64,000 bases of DNA from Tessaracoccus flavus. GTDB lineage: Bacteria; Actinomycetota; Actinomycetes; Propionibacteriales; Propionibacteriaceae. The position numbers were made by a program, and so were the translations under genes. How positions within the stretch are numbered: the first letter of the stretch is position 1; each line of letters opens with the position of its first letter. The DNA lies in contig NZ_CP019605.1 in the NCBI RefSeq assembly GCF_001997295.1, forward strand, positions 3,038,001 through 3,102,000. The letters are read 5' to 3'. Below the pieces are notes generated by a model. That model did no database searches. It was not told the DNA's origin and saw nothing but the letters and a program-made list of their open reading frames with translations. Positions 34,362 through 43,273 of the stretch are shown in pieces.

Positions 34362-35807
34362 ATGCCGACTCCCAACCGCAACGTCATCACGGTGGAGGGG
34401 ACCGACCGCACCTTCTCGCGCGTCCGGATCCTCTTCGTGCTCCTGATGTCGATGGGGATGTCGCTCATCGCCGTCTCGTCGGTCAACGTCGCGCTGCCCG
34501 CGCTGGAGCAGGGGCTCGACGCGTCGTCGTCGGATCTGCAGTGGGTGCTCACGGGCTACGCGCTGGCGATCGGGGTGACGCTCATCCCGGCCGGCCGGGC
34601 GGGCGACGTGCTGGGGCGCGGGGCGTTCTTCGTCGTCGGGGCGGCGATCTTCACGATCGCCTCGCTGGCCTGCGGTCTGGCCCCGACGCCGCTGCTGCTC
34701 AACCTCGCCCGCATCGTGCAGGGCATCGGCGCGGGCCTCTTCTCGCCCCAGGTCACCGGCATGATCCAGCAGTACTTCTCCGGCGGGGGACGCGCCAAGG
34801 CGTTCGCGCTGCTGGGCGTGGTGATCTCGGCGTCCGTGGCGGTGGGGCCGGTGCTGTCGGGTGCCATCATCTCCGCGCTGGGCGAGGAGACGGGGTGGCG
34901 CTGGGCGTTCTTCATCTACCTACCGGTCGGGCTGGCGGCGGTGGTGCTGGCGCTGCTGTGGTTCCCGTTCGAGACCGAACGGCAGCTCCGCAACCCCGGC
35001 CGGGCGCGCAGCCGGATCGACCTCGACCCGGTCGGGACCGTCCTCGTGGTGGCCATCGTGCTCGCTGTCATGTACCCGTTCATGGCCCGGCAGCCGCTGG
35101 CCTGGACGCTGCTCGCGGTGGCGCCCGTGCTGCTGTGGATCTGGATCCGCTGGGAGCGCGGCTATGCGGAGTCGGGGCGCGAGCCCATCGTCGACCTGAC
35201 GCTGTTTCGGTACCGCTCGTACCGCAACGGGCTCATGGTGTCCGGGGCCGTCTTCCTGGGGGTCACCTCGACGTTTGCGGTGCTCGCGCTGTTCCTGCAG
35301 TCGGGGCTGGGCGTCAGCGCGATCTTCGCCGGCCTGATCGGGCTGCCGAACGCGATCAGCAGCGCCATCTCCGCGACGGTGACGGCCCGCTACGTGCTGA
35401 GCCACGGCCGGCAGCTGGTCATCCTCGCCGTCGTCCTTCTGCTCACCGGCACCCTGCTGAGCCTGCTCGTCGCGTGGCTGATCGGGGCCTTCGGCATCTC
35501 CTTCTGGTGGCTGTCGCCCACGCTGGTCCTGAACGGTCTGGGTATGGGCATCTTCGGATCGGCCAACCAGACCCTCAGCATGCAGGACATCCCGCCCGCC
35601 CACGGCGGCACCGCGAGCGGCATCAAGCAGACCATCGAGCGGATCACGACGGCGCTCGGCAACGCGGCGATCACTGGCCTGTTCTTCGTCGTGGTCGCCG
35701 ACGTCTCGTGGGTGAGCGGGATCGCCGCCGCCTACGCGGCGATCGCCGTGTGCCTGGTCGTCGCGTTCGGCCTCGGCCTGATGGACCGACGCCAGCACGC
35801 TCGCTGA
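34362..35807 (+). CDS. MFS transporter (DHA2-like drug exporter)
   Basis: A 481-residue permease with 12-14 spans. ALPALEQGLDASSSDLQWVLTGYAL and GRAGDVLGRGAFFVVGA (loop 2-3) plus GPVLSGAII and GWRWAFFIYLPVGLAAV (span 5 region) are the usual drug-exporter signatures. ATG 34362 is chosen over an upstream in-frame start because a long Arg-rich leader would otherwise precede the protein; TAGAAC lies seven bases upstream, so it may be leaderless. Divergent from the ABC exporter gene. Confidence 0.88.
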   Translation: MPTPNRNVITVEGTDRTFSRVRILFVLLMSMGMSLIAVSSVNVALPALEQGLDASSSDLQWVLTGYALAIGVTLIPAGRAGDVLGRGAFFVVGAAIFTIASLACGLAPTPLLLNLARIVQGIGAGLFSPQVTGMIQQYFSGGGRAKAFALLGVVISASVAVGPVLSGAIISALGEETGWRWAFFIYLPVGLAAVVLALLWFPFETERQLRNPGRARSRIDLDPVGTVLVVAIVLAVMYPFMARQPLAWTLLAVAPVLLWIWIRWERGYAESGREPIVDLTLFRYRSYRNGLMVSGAVFLGVTSTFAVLALFLQSGLGVSAIFAGLIGLPNAISSAISATVTARYVLSHGRQLVILAVVLLLTGTLLSLLVAWLIGAFGISFWWLSPTLVLNGLGMGIFGSANQTLSMQDIPPAHGGTASGIKQTIERITTALGNAAITGLFFVVVADVSWVSGIAAAYAAIAVCLVVAFGLGLMDRRQHAR

Positions 35808-35825
35808 TACGACGACGACCTTGAT

Positions 35826-36042
35826 CCCTGAGCTGGTCGAAGGGTAACGACGTGACTGTGGTCACCGCCCTTGTGGTCAGACGACCCTGATCCCTGAGCT
35901 TGTCGAAGGGTGACGACCGTGACTGTGGTCACCGCCCTTGTGGTCGGGGGCGGCGGATGCGTAGGGGCCGTAACCCTTCGACAAGCTCAGGGAACGGTGC
36001 GACAAGCTCTCGGAACGGTGCGACAAGCTCTCGGAACGGGGC
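35826..36042. repeat. Family A repeats, with three tandem 21-bp arm tips
   Basis: Two CCCTGAGCTKGTCGAAGGGT arms (35826, 35892) and an inverted arm are followed by GACAAGCTCWSGGAACGG at 35980, 36001 and 36022 (21-bp period). Confidence 0.8.
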
Positions 36043-36100
36043 GATTGGTGGGAGCGGGGGGATCGTGGAACAGTATTCCTCGATCCGAGGAGGTGGCGCT

Positions 36101-37417
36101 GTGGAGGAGCTCAAGGGCGGGCCGAGGCAGGTCCTGTCGGCCATGCTGACCGCAGGAGTCATCGGTTTCGGCGGTGGCAGTGCCCTGATCCCGGTGATGG
36201 AGCGGCTGACGGTCCACAAGGGGCTGCTGGCGGCCGCCACCTACACCCGCCACGTCGTCGTCGCGAACATCACCCCCGGGGCGCTGCCCGTCAAGCTGGC
36301 CGCCGCGGCGGGCCTCAACCGGGGCGGCGCCCGCCTCAGCACCGCCTCCGCCCTCGTCGTCGCGCTGCCTGGAGCGCTCGCCACCCTCCTGCTCATGGTC
36401 GGCATCTCGGCGCTGGGGGAGGGCGGCCTCAACCTGCTCAACTTCGCCTCCGTCGGCATCACCGCGTTCATCATCGCCCTGCTGGCCGGCTACGTCATCA
36501 AGGTCCACAGCCACGCCGGATCCGCTTGGCCCAAGTTCGCCCTCATCACCGCCGTGACCGCGGCCGCCACGGGCGCCAACGTCATCGCCGCAGTGGGTGC
36601 CGAGCTGCTGGGACTGCCCGAGCCGAGCGGCGAGCTGCCGCAGCTATCGGCAGTGCAGGTCATCCTCGCCGCGCTCGTCGCCATCTCCGTGGCCAGCCTC
36701 GTCGCCCATCGGGGCGAGGAGCGCAGTCAGAGCCGCCTGCAGCTGCGGTCCATGACCTCGATCTGGCGCGCCACCGCCGCCTTCGCCGTGCTGACCGCGC
36801 TCGGCCTCGGCCTGTTCGTGGTGGCGGCGGGGACTTCGGGGCTCGCGTTCGGTAGCCTGCTGGCGCTCTCGACCATCACCGCCTTCGGCGGCGGCGAGGC
36901 ATACATCGCGGTCGCCGACGGTTTCTTCGTGCAGCCCGGCCTCATCGACGCCGGCGTCTTCTACACCCAGTTGGTGCCCATCGCGAACGCTCTCCCGGGG
37001 CCGATCCTCGTCAAGGTGGGTGTCGGGTCCAGCTACCTGTTCGGCGTCGCGCACGGCGCCTGGCAGGGCTGGGCTCTCGGCGGGGCAGGCCTCCTCATCA
37101 CGGTGGGCGCCTGCTGCGCGCTCGCGGTCCCGGTGCTGGGGCTCTACAAACAGCTGAAGGACCATCCGGTCATCGTCGGCATCGGGCGCTACATCCTTCC
37201 GGTCATCTGCGGGCTGCTGGTGTCCGTGGCGGCGACGATGCTCGAGGTGTCGGCCGGTGTGATGGAGGACGTCGTCGACCCGGTGGGGCCAGCACTGTGG
37301 GTGCTGGTGGCCGCGGCGGCGATCCTGACGGTGCTGCACGTCCGTAAGCTCGCGCCCGACCTGGTGTTGCTGGCCGTCGCCGGCGTGCTGTCGCTGGTGG
37401 CGCTACTGCTGGTGTGA
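36101..37417 (+). CDS. chrA: Chromate transporter (CHR family)
   Basis: A 438-residue two-half (long-chain) CHR protein. The repeated signature appears once in each half: GFGGGSALIPVMERL near the N-terminus and AFGGGEAYIAVADGFFV near residue 265, with NITPGALPVKLA and NALPGPILVKVG as matching partners. Characterised members export chromate; others may move sulfate or related anions. GTG 36101 is chosen because AGGAGG lies nine bases upstream; an earlier GTG at 36065 has no ribosome site. The gene is surrounded by family A repeats and overlaps, tail to tail, a degraded gene fragment. Confidence 0.88.
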   Translation: MEELKGGPRQVLSAMLTAGVIGFGGGSALIPVMERLTVHKGLLAAATYTRHVVVANITPGALPVKLAAAAGLNRGGARLSTASALVVALPGALATLLLMVGISALGEGGLNLLNFASVGITAFIIALLAGYVIKVHSHAGSAWPKFALITAVTAAATGANVIAAVGAELLGLPEPSGELPQLSAVQVILAALVAISVASLVAHRGEERSQSRLQLRSMTSIWRATAAFAVLTALGLGLFVVAAGTSGLAFGSLLALSTITAFGGGEAYIAVADGFFVQPGLIDAGVFYTQLVPIANALPGPILVKVGVGSSYLFGVAHGAWQGWALGGAGLLITVGACCALAVPVLGLYKQLKDHPVIVGIGRYILPVICGLLVSVAATMLEVSAGVMEDVVDPVGPALWVLVAAAAILTVLHVRKLAPDLVLLAVAGVLSLVALLLV

Positions 37418-37560
37418 CACACCCATGATGTCCGCGGCCGGACGTCCGGACGAGATGAGCCGCGCCATCTGCTCGATCGCGGGCGCCGCATGGCTGAAGA
37501 ACGTGTAGTAACCCTCGCACAGGTAGTTCTGACCCGGCTGGCCGTCGACGAAGGTCACGG
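37403..37560 (-). pseudogene. C-terminal remnant of a radical SAM/SPASM-like (anaerobic sulfatase-maturase-like) protein
   Basis: On the minus strand about 50 codons read VTFVDGQPGQNYLCEGYYTF, then FSHAAPAIEQMARLISSGRP and a stop inside the end of chrA. NYLCEGY followed by FFxH is reminiscent of the C-terminus of anaerobic sulfatase-maturating enzymes. Upstream the frame runs straight into a family A repeat and a stop, so the rest of the gene is missing. Assignment to the family is by this short motif only. Confidence 0.4.
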
Positions 37561-37882
37561 CCGTAACCCTTCGACAAGCTCAGGGACCTTGACCCCTGAG
37601 CAGTGACGAGCGCAAGAGCTAAGGAACGTCCGTCGAAGGGTGGTCCCTGAGCAGCTCGCGAGGAACGAGCGAGCGTCCGTCGAAGGGTAACGGCCCCGAT
37701 CCCTACCGCCGCCCCCGACCACAAGGGCGGCGACGAAGGTCACGGCCGTAACCCTTCGACAAGCTCAGGGAACTGGCCTCGACAAGCTCAGGGAACTGGC
37801 CTCGACAAGCTCAGGGAACTGGCCTCGACAAGCTCAGGGAACTGGCCTCGACAAGCTCAGGGAACTGGCCCCTGAGCAGTGA
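37559..37882. repeat. Family A repeat cluster
   Basis: Several complete and partial arms in both orientations, including ACCCTTCGACAAGCTCAGGG at 37565 and 37750, with a tandem expansion annotated separately. No gene is supported between 37561 and 38158. Confidence 0.85.
37755..37869 (+). repeat. Tandem repeat, five 23-bp units
   Basis: Five nearly identical 23-bp units of YTCGACAAGCTCAGGGAACT plus GGC, starting at 37755, 37778, 37801, 37824 and 37847. They are amplified tips of the family A arm. Confidence 0.95.
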
Positions 37883-37889
37883 TGTAGAA

Positions 37890-37991
37890 GGCCCGGGACG
37901 ATCCGGCAGCCCCCCAATGCTGCCGGCCTGATCACCGGGCCGCTTCCATTGTCAGCCGCCGCCCGGTAATTGGGGCGGTCGAAGGCGGCTG
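37890..37991. other. Structured intergenic segment with two nested hairpins
   Basis: GGCCCGG (37890) pairs with CCGGGCC (37935-37941) and encloses CCGGCAGC/GCTGCCGG; a second hairpin is CAGCCGCC (37953) with GGCGGCTG (37984). It lies between the repeat cluster and the citrate synthase terminator. Nothing else is recognised up to 38110. Confidence 0.5.
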
Positions 37992-38110
37992 TAGAGCGTA
38001 CGGACCTGTACGGACTCGGTCGAAACGGGCAATTCAGCTGCAAAGTCAGGCAAAACGCCTTGCCAAACGGCAGATGGCATACCAAATACCGGATCGTGAG
38101 GAACGCCGAA

Positions 38111-38140
38111 CGGCCCCCACAGCCGGGGCTGCGGGGGCCG
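38111..38140 (-). terminator. Terminator hairpin of citrate synthase gene
   Basis: On the minus strand a 14-bp stem (CGGCCCCCGCAGCC with its complement, one G-U pair) lies 18 bp after the stop codon. No T-run follows. Confidence 0.6.
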
Positions 38141-38158
38141 TCGAGGAGCGGACCGAGG

Positions 38159-39445
<1,287 letters not shown>

Positions 39446-39579
39446 GCATGTGCCTTTCTCTGATTGAAAGCGTCCAACGGTGGGCGCGAAAACCGTCTTC
39501 GTTGGCCGGTGGACACCCACCTTACAACCCGAGCGTAACGGGGTGGCAATTCGGTCCATACGTGCGCTCTGAGCGTGAA

Positions 39580-39610
39580 CAGCCCCGGTCGCGCGTGGCG
39601 ACCGGGGCTG
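39580..39610. terminator. Strong hairpin between DUF6458 gene and citrate synthase promoter
   Basis: CAGCCCCGGTCGC / GCGACCGGGGCTG form a perfect 13-bp stem with a 5-base loop, 15 bp after the stop of the leftward DUF6458 gene. Confidence 0.7.
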
Positions 39611-39624
39611 TTCGCTGCTCGGGA

Positions 39625-39867
39625 TCAGAGCCCGTCGTGCGACTCCGACCGGCGGACGGTCTCGCCCGTGTTGGGGTCCTGGACGACGCGGGACTCGGTG
39701 ACGCGGCTGCGCTGGGAGGCCATGAGCGCCCAGATGAGGCCGATGACGCCGGCACCGATGAGGATGTAGCCGACGAGGTCGAGGCTGATGTAGGGGATTT
39801 CGGCATTGACTGCCCAGGCGAGGATCGCGCCGACGGCGATGAGGACGATTGCAGAACCGATTCGCAT
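39625..39867 (-). CDS. DUF6458-like small membrane protein
   Basis: An 80-residue protein with two membrane spans (SAIVLIAVGAILAWAVNAEI and VGYILIGAGVIGLIWALMA) and a charged C-terminal tail (RSRVTESRVVQDPNTGETVRR). This matches the actinobacterial DUF6458 pattern; its function is unknown. AGGAGGAACC precedes ATG. It is a monocistronic unit bounded by the strong hairpin downstream and divergent from the UMF1-type transporter. Confidence 0.8.
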   Translation of the reverse strand: MRIGSAIVLIAVGAILAWAVNAEIPYISLDLVGYILIGAGVIGLIWALMASQRSRVTESRVVQDPNTGETVRRSESHDGL

Positions 39868-40047
39868 TGGTTCCTCCTAGGGGGTCGAGCGCAGAGCGCA
39901 GTGTGGGACTGAGCATAGGGCCTTGACCAGCGGCGATGCAGTAGATCGCGCTGTCGGGCGCGTCGCGGGAGGGGTGGCGGCGACGTCGCGTGGGGTTGCG
40001 TGGCCCTTCGATGTGTGGATCTGCGCTGCCGTGGGGGCGATTGTGGT

Positions 40048-40059
40048 TACGGTGGGCCC
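40048..40059 (+). promoter_or_regulatory. Predicted leaderless promoter -10 box
   Basis: TACGGT plus six bases precede GTG 40060; no ribosome-binding site. Confidence 0.45.
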
Positions 40060-41433
40060 GTGACGAATCTTCAGGAGGTGCCCGGCCTGACGCCCGGGGC
40101 ACTGTCGGCGACGGAGGCCCCGCGGAGCAGGGTCATCAGCTGGGCGCTCTGGGACTGGGGGACGCAGCCGTTCGCCACCGTCATCACCACCTTCGTGTTC
40201 TCGGTGTACCTGACGAGCTCGGCGTTCGGTCCCAAGGACGAGGTGACGATGAAGCTCGCCTGGGCCACCGGCCTGGCCGGGCTGCTCATCGCGCTGCTGG
40301 CGCCGGTGCTGGGGCAGGGGGCCGACCGCACCGGGAAGCGGATGTTCCACCTGCGGTGGCAGACGTGGGTGCTGGCGGCCATCTGCGCCGCGATGTACTT
40401 CGTCGCGCCCGCCCCGGAGTACTTCCTGCTCGGCGCGGCGCTGCTCGGCGCGGGCAACGTCATCTCAGAGATCGCCAACGTCAACTACTACGCCGCCATC
40501 GATCAGGTCAGCACCCCCCGCAACGTCGGCCGGGTGAGCGGCCTGGGCTGGGGTCTCGGGTACCTGGGCGGCATCGCGATCCTGCTGCTCATCATCGCGG
40601 TGCGCGGCTCGGAGTTCGGGCCCGACGACGTCCGCGTGGCCATGCTGTTCTGCGGCGCGTGGACGCTCGTGTTCACGGTCCCGATCTTCGTCGCCCTCAA
40701 GGACCGGCGCCCCGACCACGTGGCACCCAAGATAGGCATCCTCGGCTCGTACCGGGAGTTGTTCCGTTCGATCAAGTGGCTGGCCAGGACCGCGCCCAAC
40801 ACGCTGTTCTTCTACATCGCCGCCGCACTGTTCCGCGACGGGCTGGCCGGCGTCTTCACCTTCGGCGGCGTGCTGGCGGCGGGCACCTTCGGGTTCGCCT
40901 TCTCGGAGGTGGTCATGTTCGGCGTGGCCGCCAACGTGATCGCCGGCGTAGCGACGATCGGCTTCGGCCTGATCGACGACAGGATCGGGCCCAAGACCGT
41001 CATCCTCACCTCGCTGGTCTCGCTCATCGCGCTCGGCACGGCCATCTTCATCTTCCACGACGGCGGCAAGCCGGTCTTCTGGGCTCTCGGGCTGGCCATG
41101 TGCATCTTCGTCGGGCCCGCGCAGTCGGCGTCGCGCTCCTTCCTCGCGAGGCTGATCCCGGAGGGGCACAGCGGGGAGATGTTCGGGCTCTACGCGACCA
41201 CCGGGCGCGCCGTCAGCTTCCTGGCCCCGACGATGTTCGGCGTGGCCATCGCCGTCGGAGCGACGTTCACCGACTCGGCCGAGGAGTCGGCGCAGCACTG
41301 GGGCATCCTCGGCATCGTGCTGGTGCTCGCCGTCGGGTTCGTCTTCGCGCTGTTCGTCAAGGACCCGTCCAAGCATCCCGTGGTCGCGGTGCCGCCCGAA
41401 GTGCGGTCGATGGACCCGCGTCGGCATCAGTAG
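40060..41433 (+). CDS. MFS transporter, UMF1/Atg22-like
   Basis: A 457-residue permease with about twelve spans. SWALWDWGTQPFATVITTFVF at the N-terminus, GQGADRTGKR after span 2, and ISEIANVNYYAAI are characteristic of the UMF1 (Atg22-like) subgroup, whose yeast member releases amino acids from the vacuole; the bacterial substrate is unknown. GTG 40060 is selected since a -10-like element sits six bases upstream and the family-typical SWALWDWG then lies about 30 residues in. Confidence 0.85.
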   Translation: MTNLQEVPGLTPGALSATEAPRSRVISWALWDWGTQPFATVITTFVFSVYLTSSAFGPKDEVTMKLAWATGLAGLLIALLAPVLGQGADRTGKRMFHLRWQTWVLAAICAAMYFVAPAPEYFLLGAALLGAGNVISEIANVNYYAAIDQVSTPRNVGRVSGLGWGLGYLGGIAILLLIIAVRGSEFGPDDVRVAMLFCGAWTLVFTVPIFVALKDRRPDHVAPKIGILGSYRELFRSIKWLARTAPNTLFFYIAAALFRDGLAGVFTFGGVLAAGTFGFAFSEVVMFGVAANVIAGVATIGFGLIDDRIGPKTVILTSLVSLIALGTAIFIFHDGGKPVFWALGLAMCIFVGPAQSASRSFLARLIPEGHSGEMFGLYATTGRAVSFLAPTMFGVAIAVGATFTDSAEESAQHWGILGIVLVLAVGFVFALFVKDPSKHPVVAVPPEVRSMDPRRHQ

Positions 41434-41467
41434 CGACCCGGCTGCAGGCAGCTCTCACTACGCCTTG

Positions 41468-41479
41468 TAGTATCGCGGC
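41468..41479 (+). promoter_or_regulatory. Predicted leaderless promoter -10 box
   Basis: TAGTAT plus six bases precede GTG 41480; no ribosome-binding site. Confidence 0.45.
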
Positions 41480-42694
41480 GTGAGCCCGCATCCTGGATCC
41501 CATCCCCACGAGGCCCGCAAGGGCGTCGTCCGCACCTTGCACCACGACGCGGGGGAGCGCCCTCACGTGCTGGTCTGGGAGGTGACGCGCGCCTGCCAGC
41601 TCGCCTGTCGTCACTGCCGCGCCGACGCCTTCACGCGCGCCGACCCGCGCCAACTCACCACCGACGAGGGCAAGGCGCTGCTCGACAGCTTCGCGTCCTA
41701 CGGCACCCCCCGGCCCATCGTGATCCTCAGCGGTGGCGACGCCTTCGAGCGTGACGACCTCGAGGAGCTCATCGCGTACGGCACCAGCATCGGGCTGCCG
41801 ATCGCGCTGTCGCCGTCGGTGACGCCGCTGCTCACCGACGAGCGCCTCGCCTCCGTCCGGGAGGCCGGCGTCAAGGCGTTCTCCCTGTCTCTCGACGGCG
41901 CTACCCCCGAGACCCACGACTCCTTCCGCGGCATCGAGGGCACGTTCGACGACACGATGGCCGCCGCCAAGCTGGTGGTCAAGCACGGCTTCCGGTTCCA
42001 GGTGAACACGACGATCTGCCGCAACAACCTCCGCGAGCTGCCCCAACTCCTTGCGACCGCGATGAGCATGCAGGCGCACATGTGGTACGTGCTGTTCCTC
42101 GTGCCGATGGGGCGCGGCTCCAACCTGGAGCCGCTCAGCCCGGAGGAGATGGAAGACGTCCTGCACTGGCTGCACGACGTCTCCGACCGGATCGCCGTCA
42201 AGGTGACCGAGGCGCCGAACTACCGCCGCGTCGCGATCCAGCGCGACGACGCCCGGACCGCCGGTCAGCCGATGCCCCCGACCGGTGAGCTGCACGCGTG
42301 GCTCACCGAAGAGACCGAACGGCTCCTCGGCGAGGTGACCGAGCGTCGCCCACCCCGGCCCCCGATCGGGGTCAACAGCGGCCGCGGGTTCGCGTTCGTC
42401 GACCACATTGGCGACGTCTACCCGTCGGGGTTCCTGCCGCACCGCTGCGGCTCGGTGAAGGAGCAGTCGTTCCCCGAGATCTACGCCGAGGCCCCGATGA
42501 TGAAGGCGCTGCGCGACCCGTCGTCGTACGAGGGCAAGTGCGGGGTGTGCGAGTTCAACTGGATCTGCGGCGGCTCCCGCGCCCGCGCGCACGCCATGCT
42601 CGGCGACCCGCTGGCCTCGGACCCGACCTGCGTGTGGATCCCCGAGGCGTGGCGCCCCTCGGCCCCCGTGATCCCTGAGCTTGTCGAAGGGTAA
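41480..42694 (+). CDS. Radical SAM/SPASM protein (TIGR04053-like)
   Basis: A 404-residue enzyme. The radical SAM cluster motif CxxxCxxC is at C39, C43 and C46 (CQLACRHC), followed by LSGGDAFERDDL and FSLSLDGATPETHDSFRG. The C-terminal half carries SPASM-type cysteines (HRCGSV, GKCGVCEFNWICGG, DPTC) for auxiliary clusters. The family is related to PqqE/NirJ-type enzymes that modify peptides or tetrapyrroles; the substrate is unknown and no precursor peptide is adjacent. The last seven residues (IPELVEG) and the stop are encoded by a family A repeat, so the C-terminus has been extended or replaced. GTG start, apparently leaderless. Confidence 0.88.
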   Translation: MSPHPGSHPHEARKGVVRTLHHDAGERPHVLVWEVTRACQLACRHCRADAFTRADPRQLTTDEGKALLDSFASYGTPRPIVILSGGDAFERDDLEELIAYGTSIGLPIALSPSVTPLLTDERLASVREAGVKAFSLSLDGATPETHDSFRGIEGTFDDTMAAAKLVVKHGFRFQVNTTICRNNLRELPQLLATAMSMQAHMWYVLFLVPMGRGSNLEPLSPEEMEDVLHWLHDVSDRIAVKVTEAPNYRRVAIQRDDARTAGQPMPPTGELHAWLTEETERLLGEVTERRPPRPPIGVNSGRGFAFVDHIGDVYPSGFLPHRCGSVKEQSFPEIYAEAPMMKALRDPSSYEGKCGVCEFNWICGGSRARAHAMLGDPLASDPTCVWIPEAWRPSAPVIPELVEG

Positions 42695-42792
42695 CGGCCC
42701 CTTTCCTGGCCGCCGCCCTTGGGCACCTGAGCCTGTCCACGTGATCCCTGTGCTTGTCCCCGTGATCCCTGAGCTTGTCGAAGGGTAACGGC
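42671..42792. repeat. Family A repeats at the 3' end of the radical SAM gene
   Basis: ATCCCTGAGCTTGTCGAAGG occurs at 42671 and again at 42767, the first copy being translated as the end of the upstream protein. Confidence 0.85.
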
Positions 42793-42843
42793 CCCTTTCC
42801 TGGCCGCCGCCCTGGTGGTCGGCTCGTCGAGGCGTCAACCCCG

Positions 42844-43130
42844 ACGCCAACGGTCAGGCCCGAACGCCAACGGTTAGGTTCAAACGCCAACCAACCTCCC
42901 CTGACGCCGCCGAGACTCAGCGACGCCCGTGATATTTCGCGGGCGTCGCTGAGTTTCGCCGGCGTTTTTCCTTGTCAGGTGGCGTTTCCGCATATCCGTT
43001 GGCGTCTCGACGTCCGCGTTGGCGTTTGTGGATCTCCGTTGGCGTCCGGCGCCTGGTCCTTGGCGTTTCCTTCCCTGGTTGGCGTTTCCTGCTCCCGGTT
43101 GGCGTTCTGACCGGACGGTTGGCGAATCGT
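42844..43130. repeat. Dyad array 1: 20-bp-phased ACGCCAAC boxes mirrored about a central hairpin
   Basis: Left boxes start at 42844, 42864, 42884 and (degenerate, ACGCCGCC) 42904. Right inverted boxes start at 42958 (GCCGGCGT), 42978, 42998, 43018, 43038, 43059, 43078, 43098 and 43118. Left and right boxes are exact mirror images about 42934.5 for the four inner pairs. The 12 bases between boxes are not conserved. The array lies between the radical SAM and PRPP synthetase genes, flanked by family A repeats. It is not coding: the 20-bp period shifts frame and no start signals exist. Confidence 0.9.
42904..42965. other. Central hairpin of dyad array 1
   Basis: ACTCAGCGACGCCC (42915-42928) and GGGCGTCGCTGAGT (42941-42954) are perfectly inverted; pairing continues inward to CCCGTGA-TATT-TCGCGGG and outward through GAG/TTC to the innermost boxes, giving a stem of about 29 bp with few mismatches. 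Confidence 0.85.
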
Positions 43131-43149
43131 CGGGCGGCGACTAGGAACG

Positions 43150-43200
43150 GGGCCGTTACCCCTTCGACAAGCTCAGGGAGCATGGGGACAAGCTCAGGGA
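43150..43200. repeat. Family A repeat, inverted arm with duplicated tip
   Basis: CCTTCGACAAGCTCAGGGAG is followed by a second GACAAGCTCAGGGA. Confidence 0.8.
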
Positions 43201-43273
43201 TCAATGTGGTACCCGGACATACCGCGGGCGAGGAGCACTAGGCTGAGGCCAACCTGCGGGAAGGGCATCATCC

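Noticed and set aside
35910..36149. Small ORFs containing VTLRQAQG, PFDKLRDH or SLSLSKG peptides (also at 9667, 42481, 37203)
   Set aside because: These peptides are translations of the family A repeat, a common source of spurious gene calls.
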